From positions 36,980-100,979 of the forward strand of contig WGMU01000015.1 in NCBI GenBank assembly GCA_016124895.1: a stretch of DNA of 64,000 nt, in the 5' to 3' direction. This DNA is from a bacterium. Lineage in GTDB: Bacteria > Planctomycetota > Planctomycetia > Planctomycetales > Planctomycetaceae. Shown here piece by piece: positions 26,987 to 36,908 of this stretch (positions are counted from its first letter, which is position 1; each line of letters starts with the position of its first letter). The notes under the pieces were generated by a model. It saw only the letters and a program-made list of their open reading frames with translations, had not been told where the DNA came from and searched no databases. The translations under genes were made by a program, and so were the position numbers.

Positions 26987-27658
26987 ATGAATCAGATCAT
27001 CCCGCCATCGTTTGCCTTTCGCTTTGCCTTCCCGGTGCCGCGTGCCGACGGAATTCCTCGACGCGGTAAACGACTGCTCGACCTCGGCGAAGAGCACCGG
27101 ATCTTTCGGCCGGGCGCGGACTTCACTGCGGCGCAGGCTCAGGTTGACGTTCGTTGTGGCTGGAACGAGGCCGGGCTTGGTTTCGCGGTTGAGGTTCACG
27201 GTAAGCAGCATCCGCCGGTGTCGAACCCGGATCGGCCGGACGAGACCGACGGCTTTCAACTCTGGATTCATACTCGCAGTGCGCGGACGATTCACCGGGC
27301 CAACCGGCTGTGCCATTTCTTCTGTGTACTGCCGAACGGTGGCGGGGACGACGGCCTGCAACCGTTCGTCCGACAGCTCCCGGTGCCGCGGGCCAGTGAG
27401 GATGCTGCGCTGTTTCCGCACGAGACGTTTCAGGCTGCCACGGAAACGCTCGACGATGGCTACCGACTCGAATTCTGGCTGCCGGCGGAAACGCTGAACG
27501 GGTTTGACCCGGACGACAGCCCGCAGCTCGGGTTCTACTGGATGCTCCGCGACTCGGAACTCGGTGACGTCTGCCTGTCCGTTGATGCGGCGTTCCCCTT
27601 TGCGTCCGACCCGAGCCTCTGGGAAACGCTGGAACTGGCTGGAGTGGCGAGGGAGTGA
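26987..27658 (+). CDS. DOMON/CBM9-like protein of unknown function (223 aa)
   Basis: Beta-rich product with no signal peptide. 'DVRCGWNEAGLGFAVEVHGK', 'DGFQLWIHTRSARTIHRANRLCHFF' (read in parts) and 'YRLEFWLPAETLNGFDPDDSPQ' follow the pattern of family 9 carbohydrate-binding/DOMON-like sandwich domains. No catalytic motif seen. The weak ribosome site leaves some doubt on the start at 26987. Placed 85 bases after the enolase-superfamily gene in the same direction; a sugar-related link is possible but unproven. Confidence 0.7.
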   Translation: MNQIIPPSFAFRFAFPVPRADGIPRRGKRLLDLGEEHRIFRPGADFTAAQAQVDVRCGWNEAGLGFAVEVHGKQHPPVSNPDRPDETDGFQLWIHTRSARTIHRANRLCHFFCVLPNGGGDDGLQPFVRQLPVPRASEDAALFPHETFQAATETLDDGYRLEFWLPAETLNGFDPDDSPQLGFYWMLRDSELGDVCLSVDAAFPFASDPSLWETLELAGVARE

Positions 27659-27699
27659 GTCGCTGGTCGGATCAATCACAGCGCCGCTCCGGCATCCTG

Positions 27700-27835
27700 T
27701 TAGTCGGACAGCGCCACGTTGGCGAAATGTGCGAGGATACAAGCACGAAGCGCAAGCGAGTGTGTTTGACGTAAATGACTCACTCGCTTGCGCTTCGTGC
27801 TTGTACGGCAACCGAAAGTGGCGCTGTCCAATTAG
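27700..27835. repeat. MITE-like palindromic element, copy 1
   Basis: About 136 bases bounded by TTAG and terminal GGACAGCGCCAC / GTGGCGCTGTCC inverted ends. Inside, a perfect 24-base inverted repeat (27739-27762 and 27781-27804, core AAGCACGAAGCGCAAGCGAG). The same element occurs in opposite orientation at 63357-63491. No gene inside. Likely a non-autonomous mobile element; the transposase is not in the window. Confidence 0.88.
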
Positions 27836-27841
27836 AAACGC

Positions 27842-27870
27842 TGCCGGAACTCGCTGCGCTCGGTCCGGCC
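27842..27870. repeat. Half copy of the GCCGGAACTCGCnCCGCTCGGTCCGGC repeat
   Basis: Single arm (TGCCGGAACTCGCTGCGCTC... to 27870) matching, with one change, the arms of the perfect hairpin at 44295-44379. It abuts the MITE-like element, so repeats have collected here. Confidence 0.65.
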
Positions 27871-28047
27871 AGCGGTTTTCGTCCTTATCCGGTCAGAGAA
27901 CTCCGTGTCCGGTGGCCGAGAAGCTGCCGTTCCTCCGGTTCCCGCTAACTGGATTCGGAATGTGCGGTTTGATAGCGTCCCCGGCTCAATTGACTGCAGT
28001 TCCGGCGGGACAATCGCACGCCGGCGTCCTCAAGGGATCTTCCAATT

Positions 28048-28563
28048 ATGGCAACTCTGGCAACTCAGCCGATTTGTGGCGTCAGCTCCAGTTCCGAAAC
28101 CGAAGTCCGTTCGCGCTATCCGTCGATCGCTGCGACCGGGCTTGGCCGTCTGATTGGCTCGATCTGCGACTCGATCCCCGTGAAAATCTGGGGTGTCAAG
28201 CTGTCATACCTGATCTTCGCTTTGCCGCTGTCTGTGCCAGGTGTGCTGGTCTACGTTCTGCAGAAGCTGACCGGGGTCAAGTACACGCTGACGAACCGCT
28301 CGGTGCAGGTCTGGTCGGTCATCGGAGCACACCAGCTTCGTGGAGCCGCCCTGACCGATATCGAGGACGTCGAACTGACGGTCCAGCCAGGGCAGGAGTT
28401 TTACCACGCGGGCGATCTGACGCTCGTCGGTGCGAAAGGTGACGTTCTGCTGACGATCAGCGGGATCCCTCGCCCGGAGATCTTCCGCGAGAACATTCTC
28501 AAAGCCCGTCAGGCTCGCGTCGCAACAGAAGAAGCCCGTGCCGCGATCGCTGCTCGCGGCTGA
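28048..28563 (+). CDS. PH-domain-like (YdbS/bPH_2) membrane protein
   Basis: 171 residues. Hydrophobic segment about 50-75 ('LSYLIFALPLSVPGVLVYVL'), then a bacterial PH-like domain: 'VKYTLTNRSVQVWSVIGAHQ', 'LTDIEDVELTVQPGQ', 'GDLTLVGAKGDVLLTISGIPRP', a pattern typical of DUF304/bPH_2. Ends with a basic helix. Role unknown; YdbS-type proteins are membrane-associated. ATG at 28048 with AAGGGA about ten bases upstream. Convergent with the TPR gene downstream. Confidence 0.82.
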   Translation: MATLATQPICGVSSSSETEVRSRYPSIAATGLGRLIGSICDSIPVKIWGVKLSYLIFALPLSVPGVLVYVLQKLTGVKYTLTNRSVQVWSVIGAHQLRGAALTDIEDVELTVQPGQEFYHAGDLTLVGAKGDVLLTISGIPRPEIFRENILKARQARVATEEARAAIAARG

Positions 28564-28593
28564 GCGGATGGTTCGGCGAGCTGCCTGACGCGA

Positions 28594-30084
28594 TCAGTAG
28601 AGCGACTTTGACAGTCGCCACAGTTTCGGAGCCCAGCCGTCGTAGCAGGCGACGATCTGGCGAACCGCTTTGTGCAGAAACCGTCGGTGTCCGGGTTCGC
28701 GTCGCAGTTGGGATCGGTACTTTTCGATCGCGGCGTCGACGCTGCTCCGAACGTCTGCGAACGGCAACTGCCGGTGACCAGCGACGCCAGCCTCAAACAT
28801 TGCTGAGACGAGGCCGTGTAGAAACTTTGAACCTTCGGACAGGCTTTCGGTCGAGATCGCCGTCGCGACGTACTCCAGCAGTTCCGGCTGCTCGAACGGC
28901 CGATCGAATGCCAGCCAGACGCGATGTAAATCGTGCGTGTGATCTGGCGGGAGTGTCAGCGCTTGCTCACCCGCCTGCCGGGCGGTCGCGTCGTCGCCGG
29001 TCGCCCGCAGGGCTTCGACCAGGTTAAACAGCATCCAGGCCGCCGCGTCGGACCGCCCCCGCCAGTCGGTCATCCAGGCGATGGCTTCGCGATATCGCAA
29101 CTCGGTCGCGAGCACGTAGCCACCCATTCCCCACAGCGTCGTCGACCCGCGCAGCCAGTGCTGATTTCGCAGAACGAATGCCACGGCCGACGCTGCGTGC
29201 CCGGCCTCGCGGAGCGCTTCTCCGAGCGTCGCCACCGCCTGCAGTCCGGCCGCGTGTCGACTCGCCAGTTCGCGCAGTTCGGCGTCCGTCGGCAGGCTGC
29301 CGTCCGCGACTGCGACGCGCATCCACAGCGACCCGACTTCCGGATTGACATCCGGCCGCTGCATGGCGGATTCCAGAACATCTCGGACGTCGAACCGCCA
29401 GCCGGCTTTTCGCAGAGCCTGCACCGCCGCGTGCAACGGCCAGCGAACGTCTCCCTTGCAGCGACAGATGGCCGTCAGCTTTTCATTTGCGGCCGCTTTG
29501 TCATCGCTGGCTGCGGCCAGTTGGGCTTCGCGACCGAACAGAAACGGTCCATCCGCTCCGTGCTGACGAAGTCGCGACAGAATGTGGTCCGCATCGGAAA
29601 ACCGCTGCTCGGCAAACAGCAGATCGAACAGCCAGAAGCCGGAGAACGTCGATGTCCCATCAAGCTGCAGCGCCAGTGCAAAGTGCTGCTCAGCCAGTGC
29701 CCGGTCGCCGGATTTCGCGAGTGCCTCGCCATGCGCGGCCAGCGCGGCTGCATCGTCCGGCCGGAGACGTGCCAGGTGCCGGGTCGCTTCGAGCAGTCCC
29801 ACGCCGTCGTTCAGCATCCGGTACCAGTCAGCAAGCTGCTGCCAGGCCGCGGCGAAATCCGGAATCTCACGCAAGGTAGCCCGCAGAGTATCAATCGCCG
29901 TTCCGGGACCGGCCTCGTCTGCGAGCGTCTGTGCTTCAAGCAGCTTCAGTTCGGCGAACTGTTCGGGCGCGAGTTCGCCGGCCGGCCGCAGATCCTGAGA
30001 CTCACACTGTTGCGGTTGGTTAACCGGCAACGGCTGGTGTTCTGACACTGCGTAAGCGTTCGTGATCGATTCCGTTCGTGACAC
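28594..30084 (-). CDS. TPR-repeat protein (about 496 aa)
   Basis: Starts at GTG 30084, supported by GGGAG nine bases upstream; the frame remains open to a TTG at 30165, but that part looks untranslated. The protein is largely helical with tetratricopeptide-like repeats ('AAWQQLADWYRMLNDGVGLL', 'PDDAAALAAHGEALAKSGDR', 'LAEQHFALALQLD'). No signal peptide and no enzymatic domain seen. Probably a protein-interaction scaffold. The C-terminal third ('AGHRQLPFADVRSSVDAAIE') is not TPR and may be a separate domain. Confidence 0.78.
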   Translation of the reverse strand: MSRTESITNAYAVSEHQPLPVNQPQQCESQDLRPAGELAPEQFAELKLLEAQTLADEAGPGTAIDTLRATLREIPDFAAAWQQLADWYRMLNDGVGLLEATRHLARLRPDDAAALAAHGEALAKSGDRALAEQHFALALQLDGTSTFSGFWLFDLLFAEQRFSDADHILSRLRQHGADGPFLFGREAQLAAASDDKAAANEKLTAICRCKGDVRWPLHAAVQALRKAGWRFDVRDVLESAMQRPDVNPEVGSLWMRVAVADGSLPTDAELRELASRHAAGLQAVATLGEALREAGHAASAVAFVLRNQHWLRGSTTLWGMGGYVLATELRYREAIAWMTDWRGRSDAAAWMLFNLVEALRATGDDATARQAGEQALTLPPDHTHDLHRVWLAFDRPFEQPELLEYVATAISTESLSEGSKFLHGLVSAMFEAGVAGHRQLPFADVRSSVDAAIEKYRSQLRREPGHRRFLHKAVRQIVACYDGWAPKLWRLSKSLY

Positions 30085-30432
30085 AAGAGCTGTCTCCCAA
30101 CTCCGGGCTGCCCGCCGATTCGCTGCCGGAACTGCCCTGCCGGTCGGTGAAAACGAATGACTCAACCGTTACAAAGGGACTTCCGACCGGCAGTCTAGAT
30201 CCTGTCGCTCTCAACACGAAGACGTTCTCAGCCCGCTAACTCAACGAATGCGATTGTGTGAGTCGGGCACTGGAAGCGTTCAGTACACTCGAAACGATTC
30301 CGGTAGCACGACCAGGATTGTCCGTGCTGCAAAGAGACGCGGAACCAGTGTCACATAATCAGGCTCATTGATTTAAGCGACGCCTCCGTCGAATTCTCCA
30401 TCCGTCTCGAAAACCGCTGCTTCGGATTTTCC

Positions 30433-31824
30433 GTGTCCCGCACTTCTGCCGACTACAGCCCGAACCGGTTCGACCTTGAGGCCGAAGCGATCACCGTCCG
30501 CATTCGCTGGTTCGGCGTGATCGTCGGCTTTCTGCTGGTCAATCTGGCGGGCAGCGGCTCGCCGGAGAAATACTCGCAGCACAGCATTCCAGTGCTGAAT
30601 TTCACGCTGAGCATCGGAGTTCTGTACGTCGCGATCGACACGCTGTGGAGCCATCGCGGCAAGGTGTTTCTCAGTGACTGGCCGCTTGCCGTCTCGCTGC
30701 TCGAAGCGTTTTTCATCAGCCTGCTATGCTACTTTGATTTCGGTCAGGACAGCGCGTTTCGGTTTTACTACTTCCTGTCGCTGCTGGTCTGCGCAATCCG
30801 CTACTCGCCCGAGATCACTTATGCGACGTTCCTGTTTCACGCGACCGGTTACACCATTCTGCTGCTGGCCGTGCCGACGTCGTCCATCGTGCCGTGGACG
30901 ATCATGGTCGTTTCGATGGGCTGGGTCACGTGGGCCAGTACTCGTCTGGCGAACCTCGGCCGTAAAGCCAGCGACCGGTTGCGACAGGTCAACGAGCAGC
31001 TTGAAACCACCATCCAGGAGCGCACGCAGGAGCTTCGCGAATCGCAGGCGATGCTCGTTCAGCACGAGAAGCAGGCGGCGTTCGGACTGCTGGCCGCCGG
31101 GATCGCTCATGAGGTCGGCAACCCGCTGGCGGCGATCAGCTCGCTGGTCCAGATTCTGAAACGCCGCACCGACGACGTTCAGACGCAGGAGCGGTACGTC
31201 ATGATCGGCGACCAGCTACGCCGCATTCAGGGCACACTGCGGGAACTCGTCGATTTCAGCCGACCGGCGACGACGCAGGAAAGCCTGTGCGATATTCACC
31301 AGATCGTCGAATCGGCACTCAGCATCGCCAAGTATTACAAGCGGCGGAAAGGTAAGCGGATTCTGACCCGCTACGCCGACGAGATTCCCGCGATCCGCGT
31401 TGTTCACGACGAGCTGGTGCAGGTCTTCCTGAATCTGATTCTTAACGCGATGGACGCGACGCCCGAAGGCGGCACCATTGAAATCGCGACGAGCCTCGAA
31501 GCCGGCTGGGTCCGCATCGCTGTCCGAGACACCGGCCACGGCATCAGGAATGAGCACCAGGCGACAATCTTCGAGCCATACTTCACGACGAAGGAGACCG
31601 GCACGGGGCTCGGCCTGTTTGTCTGCCGGCAGATTCTCGAACGCCGGACCAACGGCCGGATCGAACTGACCGAGTCCAGCCCCGCCGGGACCACGTTCTC
31701 GGTCCTGGTGACCGGCGACAGTGTCCGCAGCCACAAGGACATTCCGGCCCCGGAATCCGCCATCGACCACAGCCTGTCAGTCCCGGAAGCCGTTCTGCCG
31801 GCTCCTGCCAAATCCGGAAGTTGA
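30433..31824 (+). CDS. Membrane-bound sensor histidine kinase
   Basis: 463 residues from a GTG start. About five to six N-terminal transmembrane helices (25-170) form a membrane sensor region with no extracytoplasmic domain, followed by a coiled coil (178-210), HisKA with phospho-acceptor H226 ('GIAHEVGNPLAAI') and an HATPase_c domain: N box 'NLILNAMDATPEGG', G1 'DTGHGI', F box 'IFEPYFTT', G2 'GTGLGL'. Resembles the NtrB/AtoS-like kinases of sigma-54 networks. No response regulator gene lies beside it; the partner must be elsewhere. Confidence 0.93.
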   Translation: MSRTSADYSPNRFDLEAEAITVRIRWFGVIVGFLLVNLAGSGSPEKYSQHSIPVLNFTLSIGVLYVAIDTLWSHRGKVFLSDWPLAVSLLEAFFISLLCYFDFGQDSAFRFYYFLSLLVCAIRYSPEITYATFLFHATGYTILLLAVPTSSIVPWTIMVVSMGWVTWASTRLANLGRKASDRLRQVNEQLETTIQERTQELRESQAMLVQHEKQAAFGLLAAGIAHEVGNPLAAISSLVQILKRRTDDVQTQERYVMIGDQLRRIQGTLRELVDFSRPATTQESLCDIHQIVESALSIAKYYKRRKGKRILTRYADEIPAIRVVHDELVQVFLNLILNAMDATPEGGTIEIATSLEAGWVRIAVRDTGHGIRNEHQATIFEPYFTTKETGTGLGLFVCRQILERRTNGRIELTESSPAGTTFSVLVTGDSVRSHKDIPAPESAIDHSLSVPEAVLPAPAKSGS

Positions 31825-31926
31825 ACCGGCTCTCCCGCGAACATGGCACACTTCAGTGGAGTCCGTCCCCAACATTCGCGAAGATCGTCGAACGTTCCAG
31901 CTCAGGCACATTCAGGAAGTCAGACA

Positions 31927-32760
31927 ATGCGTTTCACCAAGATGCACGGGGCCGGCAATGACTATGTTTATGTCAATTGCTTTGAGCCTGTTGAACTCGG
32001 CGATGTTCCGGAACTTGCTCGTCAGATCAGCGATCGTCATTTCGGAGTCGGTGGCGACGGCCTCGTGCTGATCTGCCCGTCGGAACGCGGCGACGCCCGC
32101 ATGAGGATGTACAACGCCGACGGTTCGGAAGCCGAAATGTGCGGTAACGCCGTCCGCTGCGTCGCGAAGTTCGTTTACGACCACGGGATCGCGAAGAAGG
32201 ATGAACTGCAGATTGAAACCGGCCGCGGTGTCCTGACGCTGCAGTGTTCGACGTCGAACGGGCTTGTCGACCGCGTCCGGGTCAACATGGCTCAACCGAT
32301 CCTGACGAGTGCCGAAATCCCGACAAAGCTGCCCGGCGATCCGCCGGTCAAAGCGCCGCTGCAGATCGGCAACAGGACGCTCGAAGTCACCTGCGTTTCG
32401 ATGGGCAATCCACACGCGGTCACGTTCGTCGATGAAGTCACTGACGACTGGGTGCTCAACATCGGTCCGCAGGTCGAAGTTCATCCGGCCTTTCCGCGGA
32501 AGATCAACGCCGAATTCATTCAGGTGCTCTCTCCGACCGAGACGCGGATGCGCGTCTGGGAACGCGGCTCGGGCGAGACGCTCGCCTGCGGAACCGGAGC
32601 CTGCGCCTCAGTCGTTGCCGGAGTTCTCGCGGGCGTCAATGAGCGTCGCGTGACCGTGCATCTCCGCGGCGGCGATCTCGAAATCGAATGGGCTGAATCC
32701 GGCGACGTCTACATGACGGGCCCGGCCACCGAAGTGTTCTCCGGCGAGTGGAATCAGTAG
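31927..32760 (+). CDS. dapF: Diaminopimelate epimerase
   Basis: Converts LL- to meso-diaminopimelate for lysine and, where made, peptidoglycan. 277 residues from the ATG at 31927 (AGGAAG upstream). Catalytic cysteines C72 ('[11 protein letters not shown]') and C221 ('[12 protein letters not shown]') are present, as are 'MHGAGNDY' and 'GGDGLVLI'. The length is normal. Presence of dapF fits the now-accepted peptidoglycan in most planctomycetes. No dap gene neighbours; the next gene is an unrelated dioxygenase after a repeat-filled gap. Confidence 0.97.
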   Translation: MRFTKMHGAGNDYVYVNCFEPVELGDVPELARQISDRHFGVGGDGLVLICPSERGDARMRMYNADGSEAEMCGNAVRCVAKFVYDHGIAKKDELQIETGRGVLTLQCSTSNGLVDRVRVNMAQPILTSAEIPTKLPGDPPVKAPLQIGNRTLEVTCVSMGNPHAVTFVDEVTDDWVLNIGPQVEVHPAFPRKINAEFIQVLSPTETRMRVWERGSGETLACGTGACASVVAGVLAGVNERRVTVHLRGGDLEIEWAESGDVYMTGPATEVFSGEWNQ

Positions 32761-32781
32761 TGGCAACGGCTCACACATCTT

Positions 32782-32919
32782 TCTGACGCAAAGCCGCGAA
32801 GCTTCACAAAGAATCCCAACAGAGTTCCAATCGGTCTTTGGATTCGATCTGGAAGCCGTCAGCAAGCGTCTCGTCTGAACTTTGCGTTTCTCTTTGAGAC
32901 TTCGCGGCTTTGCGTCAGA
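32782..32919. repeat. Inverted repeat of the TCTGACGCAAAGCCGCGAAG family
   Basis: Perfect 20-base arms at 32782-32801 and 32900-32919 surround a 98-base centre. Related sequence occurs at 37942-38091 and, much diverged, near 34978-35047. It fills the space between dapF and the PhyH gene. Confidence 0.82.
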
Positions 32920-32938
32920 GTGATTCAGGAACCTCAGG

Positions 32939-33772
32939 ATGTCGAGTCTGCTGACTACCGAGCAGGTCACTCAGTTCGACGCCGACGGGTACCTCTTCAT
33001 TGAGGACCTGCTGGACGCTGAAGAAACGCGTTTGCTGCAGGAAGCCTGCCGGGCCGACGCGGTTCTGCAGAAGCACGCGATGGCGGTCCGTGATGCTGAG
33101 GGCCGACGCACGAACCTGTCGCTTTGGAATCACCCTGGCGACGACATCTACGGAACGATTGCACGCAGCGAACGTATTGTCGACGCGACCGAGCAACTGC
33201 TGGGCGACGAGGTTTACCACTACCACTCGAAGCTCAGTGCCAAGCAGCCGAAGGTCGGCGGAGCGTGGGAATGGCATCAGGATTACGGTTACTGGTACAG
33301 GAACGGCTGCCTGTTCCCGGACATGCTCAGCGTGTTTATCGCCGTCGATCGCTGCACGCAGGAAAACGGCTGTATGCAGGTGCTGCGCGGATCGCATCGG
33401 ATGGGCCGGATCGATCACGGCTTCGAGGGTGAACAGACCGGCGCCGATCTCGAACGCGTCAATGAGTGTCTCAAGCGGTTCGAGCTGGTTTACTGTGAAA
33501 TGGAGCCCGGCACGGCTCTGTTCTTTCACAGCAATCTTCTGCACCGCTCCGACGCGAACCTCAGCGACAATCCCCGCTGGGGACTGATCTGCTGCTACAA
33601 CGCCCGGCACAACAATCCTGTGTACGAGCATCATCACCCGCAGTATACGCCGCTCGAAAAAGTTCCTGACTCAGCGATCAAAGCAATCGGAGCCCGCCCA
33701 ACGCAGGCCGCTCAGCGGTTCCTCGCCCAGGAAGAAGACAACACCAGCCGCCGCCTCGAAATCGACGCCTGA
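32939..33772 (+). CDS. Phytanoyl-CoA dioxygenase (PhyH) family protein
   Basis: 277 residues. Non-haem iron, 2-oxoglutarate-dependent oxygenase fold: iron ligands H113 and D115 in '[14 protein letters not shown]' and H202 in '[13 protein letters not shown]', with R213 ('DNPRWG') as likely 2-oxoglutarate anchor. Substrate unknown; this subfamily is abundant in planctomycetes and includes hydroxylases of small molecules. ATG at 32939 with AGG close upstream. No clear neighbours in a pathway. Confidence 0.92.
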   Translation: MSSLLTTEQVTQFDADGYLFIEDLLDAEETRLLQEACRADAVLQKHAMAVRDAEGRRTNLSLWNHPGDDIYGTIARSERIVDATEQLLGDEVYHYHSKLSAKQPKVGGAWEWHQDYGYWYRNGCLFPDMLSVFIAVDRCTQENGCMQVLRGSHRMGRIDHGFEGEQTGADLERVNECLKRFELVYCEMEPGTALFFHSNLLHRSDANLSDNPRWGLICCYNARHNNPVYEHHHPQYTPLEKVPDSAIKAIGARPTQAAQRFLAQEEDNTSRRLEIDA

Positions 33773-33959
33773 CCGCTGTCGCAGCAGCGTGTCTTGACCT
33801 CGCAGAACAATCGATCGAGAGTCTCCCTCGTCGAGTGAGCCGAGCGCAGTGAGGCTTACCTGTAAATGTCTGGCTAGTGTTCTCTGGTTGGCTTTGCTGC
33901 ATTCGACCGGCACCCGGCGCCAATAATCACAAACATCGGTCAATGGAGTGACCGCGTTC

Positions 33960-34958
33960 ATGCAACGACTGAATCGAAAACACTGGCTGCGGGCTCGACG
34001 GTTGCTCGAATACGCCGCATTTCGCAGCCTGATTGCTGTGATCGGGCTACTGCCGGTCCGCGTGCAGCGAGTGATCGCATGGGGGTTTGCGACGCTGCTG
34101 ACACGCATTCTCCCAAAGAAGATGACGCGGTACGACATCGCGACACAGAACATTCGCGACTCATTCGGCGATCAGTATTCCGCCGAGGAGATCGATCGAA
34201 TCATCTTTCGCATGTGGCAGAGTCTGATCCGTCTGGTCTGCGAAGTCGTGCAGTTCTCACGCCACGTACGATGTGAAAACGTGTTCGATGTCATCGAGTT
34301 CCGCAACAAGGACCAGGTAATTCAGGCCATGTGCTCGGGCCGGCCGGTGATCCTGCTCAGTGGCCACTTCGGCAACTGGGAGGTCGCCGTCGCGACGTTC
34401 GGCCTGTTCGGTTTCGACATGGGCGTCGTCGCGCGAACGCTCGACAACCCGTGGCTTGACGACTGGTTCCGTCGCTTCCGCGAATCAACTGGCCACCGCA
34501 TGATCGACAAGGACGGTGGCGGAGCCGAGATGCAGGATCGGATGCAGAACGGCCGACACGTCGCGCTGCTCGCGGACCAGGACGCCGGCAGTCGCGGCTG
34601 CTTCGTCGACTTCTTCGGTCGCCCGGCATCGACGTACAAGTCGATTGCCCTGCTCGCGCTGCGCTACGACGCACTGATCTGTGTCGGTTATGCGGTGCGT
34701 CTGCCGGATGCCTCGCATTCCAATCGCTGGGTCAGATACGAACTCGGCTGCGAAGCCGTCATCGATCCGCGCGAGCTGAGCGACGGCAATCAGATTCAGG
34801 AACTCACACAGAAATTCACGTCAGCACTTGAGTCCGCGATCCGCCGCCACCCGGACCAGTACTTCTGGGTTCACCGTCGCTGGAAGTCAAAGCCACGAAT
34901 CAAAGCCGGCAAGACCGAGACCACACCGGACAGCGAACCTCTGCGCCGTGCCGGATGA
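33960..34958 (+). CDS. LpxL/HtrB-like lysophospholipid or lipid A acyltransferase
   Basis: 332 residues from the ATG at 33960 (GGAG upstream); a GTG four codons earlier is an alternative. Amphipathic N-terminal helix, then the acyltransferase fold with the HX4E motif 'GHFGNWE' (the catalytic His/Glu), 'LLADQDAGSRGCFVDFFG', and 'QYFWVHRRWKS' near the end, which is a hallmark of the LpxL family. Probably adds a secondary acyl chain to lipid A, which planctomycetes appear able to make. The acyl donor is unknown. Follows the PhyH gene but is 187 bases away. Confidence 0.92.
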   Translation: MQRLNRKHWLRARRLLEYAAFRSLIAVIGLLPVRVQRVIAWGFATLLTRILPKKMTRYDIATQNIRDSFGDQYSAEEIDRIIFRMWQSLIRLVCEVVQFSRHVRCENVFDVIEFRNKDQVIQAMCSGRPVILLSGHFGNWEVAVATFGLFGFDMGVVARTLDNPWLDDWFRRFRESTGHRMIDKDGGGAEMQDRMQNGRHVALLADQDAGSRGCFVDFFGRPASTYKSIALLALRYDALICVGYAVRLPDASHSNRWVRYELGCEAVIDPRELSDGNQIQELTQKFTSALESAIRRHPDQYFWVHRRWKSKPRIKAGKTETTPDSEPLRRAG

Positions 34959-34977
34959 TCTGCACGTCGGGCTGCAT

Positions 34978-35047
34978 GTCTCACACACAGGCGCGAAGGC
35001 GCAAAGCGGGGTTCGTCGCCAGAATTCCTTGTGATTTCGTGTGAGAT
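34978..35047. repeat. Diverged palindromic repeat, ACGCAAAG-like
   Basis: TCTCACAC and GTGTGAGA arms surround GCGCGAAGGCGCAAAGCG. Looks like a worn copy of the family at 32782 and 37942. Confidence 0.5.
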
Positions 35048-35114
35048 GCCCGGAGTCCACCAGACGGTGGTCTATCAGATTCTGAAAACGGAAAGCCGGA
35101 ACTCGCGGCGGCGA

Positions 35115-36473
35115 CTACTCCGTCACGGGCAGGTGGCCCCACAGCGTTTCTTCGCCTCGCAGCACGTAAAACTTCAGCGGCGAGAACGACTTCAGTTGCG
35201 GATGCTCGGCGACGTAGCTGACGTTTTCAAAACTGACGGTTTCCCAGACGTGCAGGCCGACCAGAATATCGCCTTCCTGAATTCCGTTGAGTGCGGCCGG
35301 GCCGTTCTGCCTCACCGAGGTGACCCGCATTCCGCCGCGGTATCGTGATCCGGTCAACGATCGCTGGCCGTTCGGCAGTTTTGCAAGACGCATCCCGAAC
35401 ATCTGCCAGAAGCGATCGTTCGCTCCGTTATGGTCCGAGTTGTTCGCCCGGACGATTGTGCCGTACGACTCGCGGCCGGAAACATGGCTCAGCGTCAGCG
35501 TCACGTCAGCCGTCTCGTTGCCGCGTTTCACCGTGACGGGAATGACTTCGCCGGGCTTCTTGCCCAGGCACGCCCGTTCGAAGTCCGCGGCATCGATCAC
35601 ACTGACGTCGCCCGCTTTGATGATGACGTCTCCCGACTGCAGGCCGGCCTGAGCACCAGGACCGCTCGCGACCGTCTGATCAACCACAAACTGTCGCAGC
35701 GAACCCGACTTGATGTCCGTGCCGACGACGCCGTGCCAAGTGTGACTGAGTTTCTCGACGCTCAGCAGTTGAGCAATGATCTGTCGGGCGTCGTCGATCG
35801 GAATGGCAAAGCCGATTCGTTGAGCACCGGCGCGGATGGCGACGTTGATACCGATCACCTCGCCATCGAGGTTGATCAGCGGGCCGCCGCTGTTGCCAGG
35901 ATTGATGCTCGCGTCAGTCTGAATCAGGTTCTTGTACGACTGCTTCTCGTTGACGTCGACGTCGCGTGACAGAGCGCTGATCAGACCACCAGTCATTGAG
36001 TTCTCGTAACCATACGCGTTGCCGACGGCGATGACCGTTTCACCGAGCATCAGGTCGGACGACGTGCCCAGCGGCATGACTGTCAGCGATCGAGACGCGT
36101 TGATTTTGATGATCGCCAGATCGTGTTTGCGATCGTAGGAAACGACCTGAGCCTGATAAGCCGAGCCGTCCCGCAGTGTGACTCGCAGCGAATCCACGCC
36201 ATCGACGACGTGATGATTCGTGACAATATAGCCTCGCTCATCAATGATGATGCCGGTGCCCATGCCGTTGATCTTGCGGTTCCGCTCGATCGAAAACAGC
36301 GAGCCGGAATCGTCGGCCGTCTTTTCGCTATGGATATTCGCGACGGCGGCTTCGGCGCGGCGAATTGCACGGACAACCGGCGTTTCGCGAGCGGACGTGT
36401 CGGCAAGGGATTCCTGGACTGGAAGTGCGAGTGCGAAGGCACACAGTCCGAGCTGGATGAATCGGTTCATCAT
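35115..36473 (-). CDS. Trypsin-like serine protease with two PDZ domains (HtrA/DegP-like)
   Basis: 452 residues. Signal peptide (about 1-24). Protease domain with the triad H88 ('IVTNHHVVDG'), D118 ('DRKHDLAII') and S195 ('NPGNSGGPLI'). PDZ-like domains about 255-330 ('GPGAQAGLQSGDVIIKAGD') and 380-450 ('GPAALNGIQEGDILVGLHVW'). Envelope quality control or regulated proteolysis is likely. Shorter N-terminus than E. coli DegP and no LA loop visible, so more like DegS/HtrA. Convergent with the acyltransferase gene. Confidence 0.94.
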   Translation of the reverse strand: MMNRFIQLGLCAFALALPVQESLADTSARETPVVRAIRRAEAAVANIHSEKTADDSGSLFSIERNRKINGMGTGIIIDERGYIVTNHHVVDGVDSLRVTLRDGSAYQAQVVSYDRKHDLAIIKINASRSLTVMPLGTSSDLMLGETVIAVGNAYGYENSMTGGLISALSRDVDVNEKQSYKNLIQTDASINPGNSGGPLINLDGEVIGINVAIRAGAQRIGFAIPIDDARQIIAQLLSVEKLSHTWHGVVGTDIKSGSLRQFVVDQTVASGPGAQAGLQSGDVIIKAGDVSVIDAADFERACLGKKPGEVIPVTVKRGNETADVTLTLSHVSGRESYGTIVRANNSDHNGANDRFWQMFGMRLAKLPNGQRSLTGSRYRGGMRVTSVRQNGPAALNGIQEGDILVGLHVWETVSFENVSYVAEHPQLKSFSPLKFYVLRGEETLWGHLPVTE

Positions 36474-36908
36474 GTGGGCGTATCGGTTGCTGATCGACAG
36501 ACGAACTCCGACTCACACAGTGCGTTCCATCGCCCTGGTCGGATTGCGGTGCCTCATTTCCCCGCGAGTTGCACAATCGGCGAGTCAACCGGCGATGCTT
36601 GAACGACTGCGACTGACCTCGCACAGCTTGCCTGAACGGACCACGGCGAACTGCCGTCCGACTTTGCCGGTCAGCACAGACTGAAGACCGGTTTCTGCTG
36701 CACTGCGATGGACCATCGCTCAAGTGACTGACAGGCGAGCGTGTGAAGTCAACTCCGACCTTCGAGAGCCCGCTTGCTCAGCAGGCAGCAATCGTCACAA
36801 TCGCCGCGCTCTGACCGGATTCCGGCAGGAATGTGCTTCCGGCAGTGACTTTGGCTGAAGCCGCAGATTGGAATTCCGAAATCGCTACAACCCGCACAGG
36901 TTCACTCG
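36474..36908. other. Divergent intergenic region, no gene seen
   Basis: About 435 bases between the HtrA-like gene and the small TPR gene, which diverge. No RNA gene or repeat of note; promoters for both genes should be here. Confidence 0.4.
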
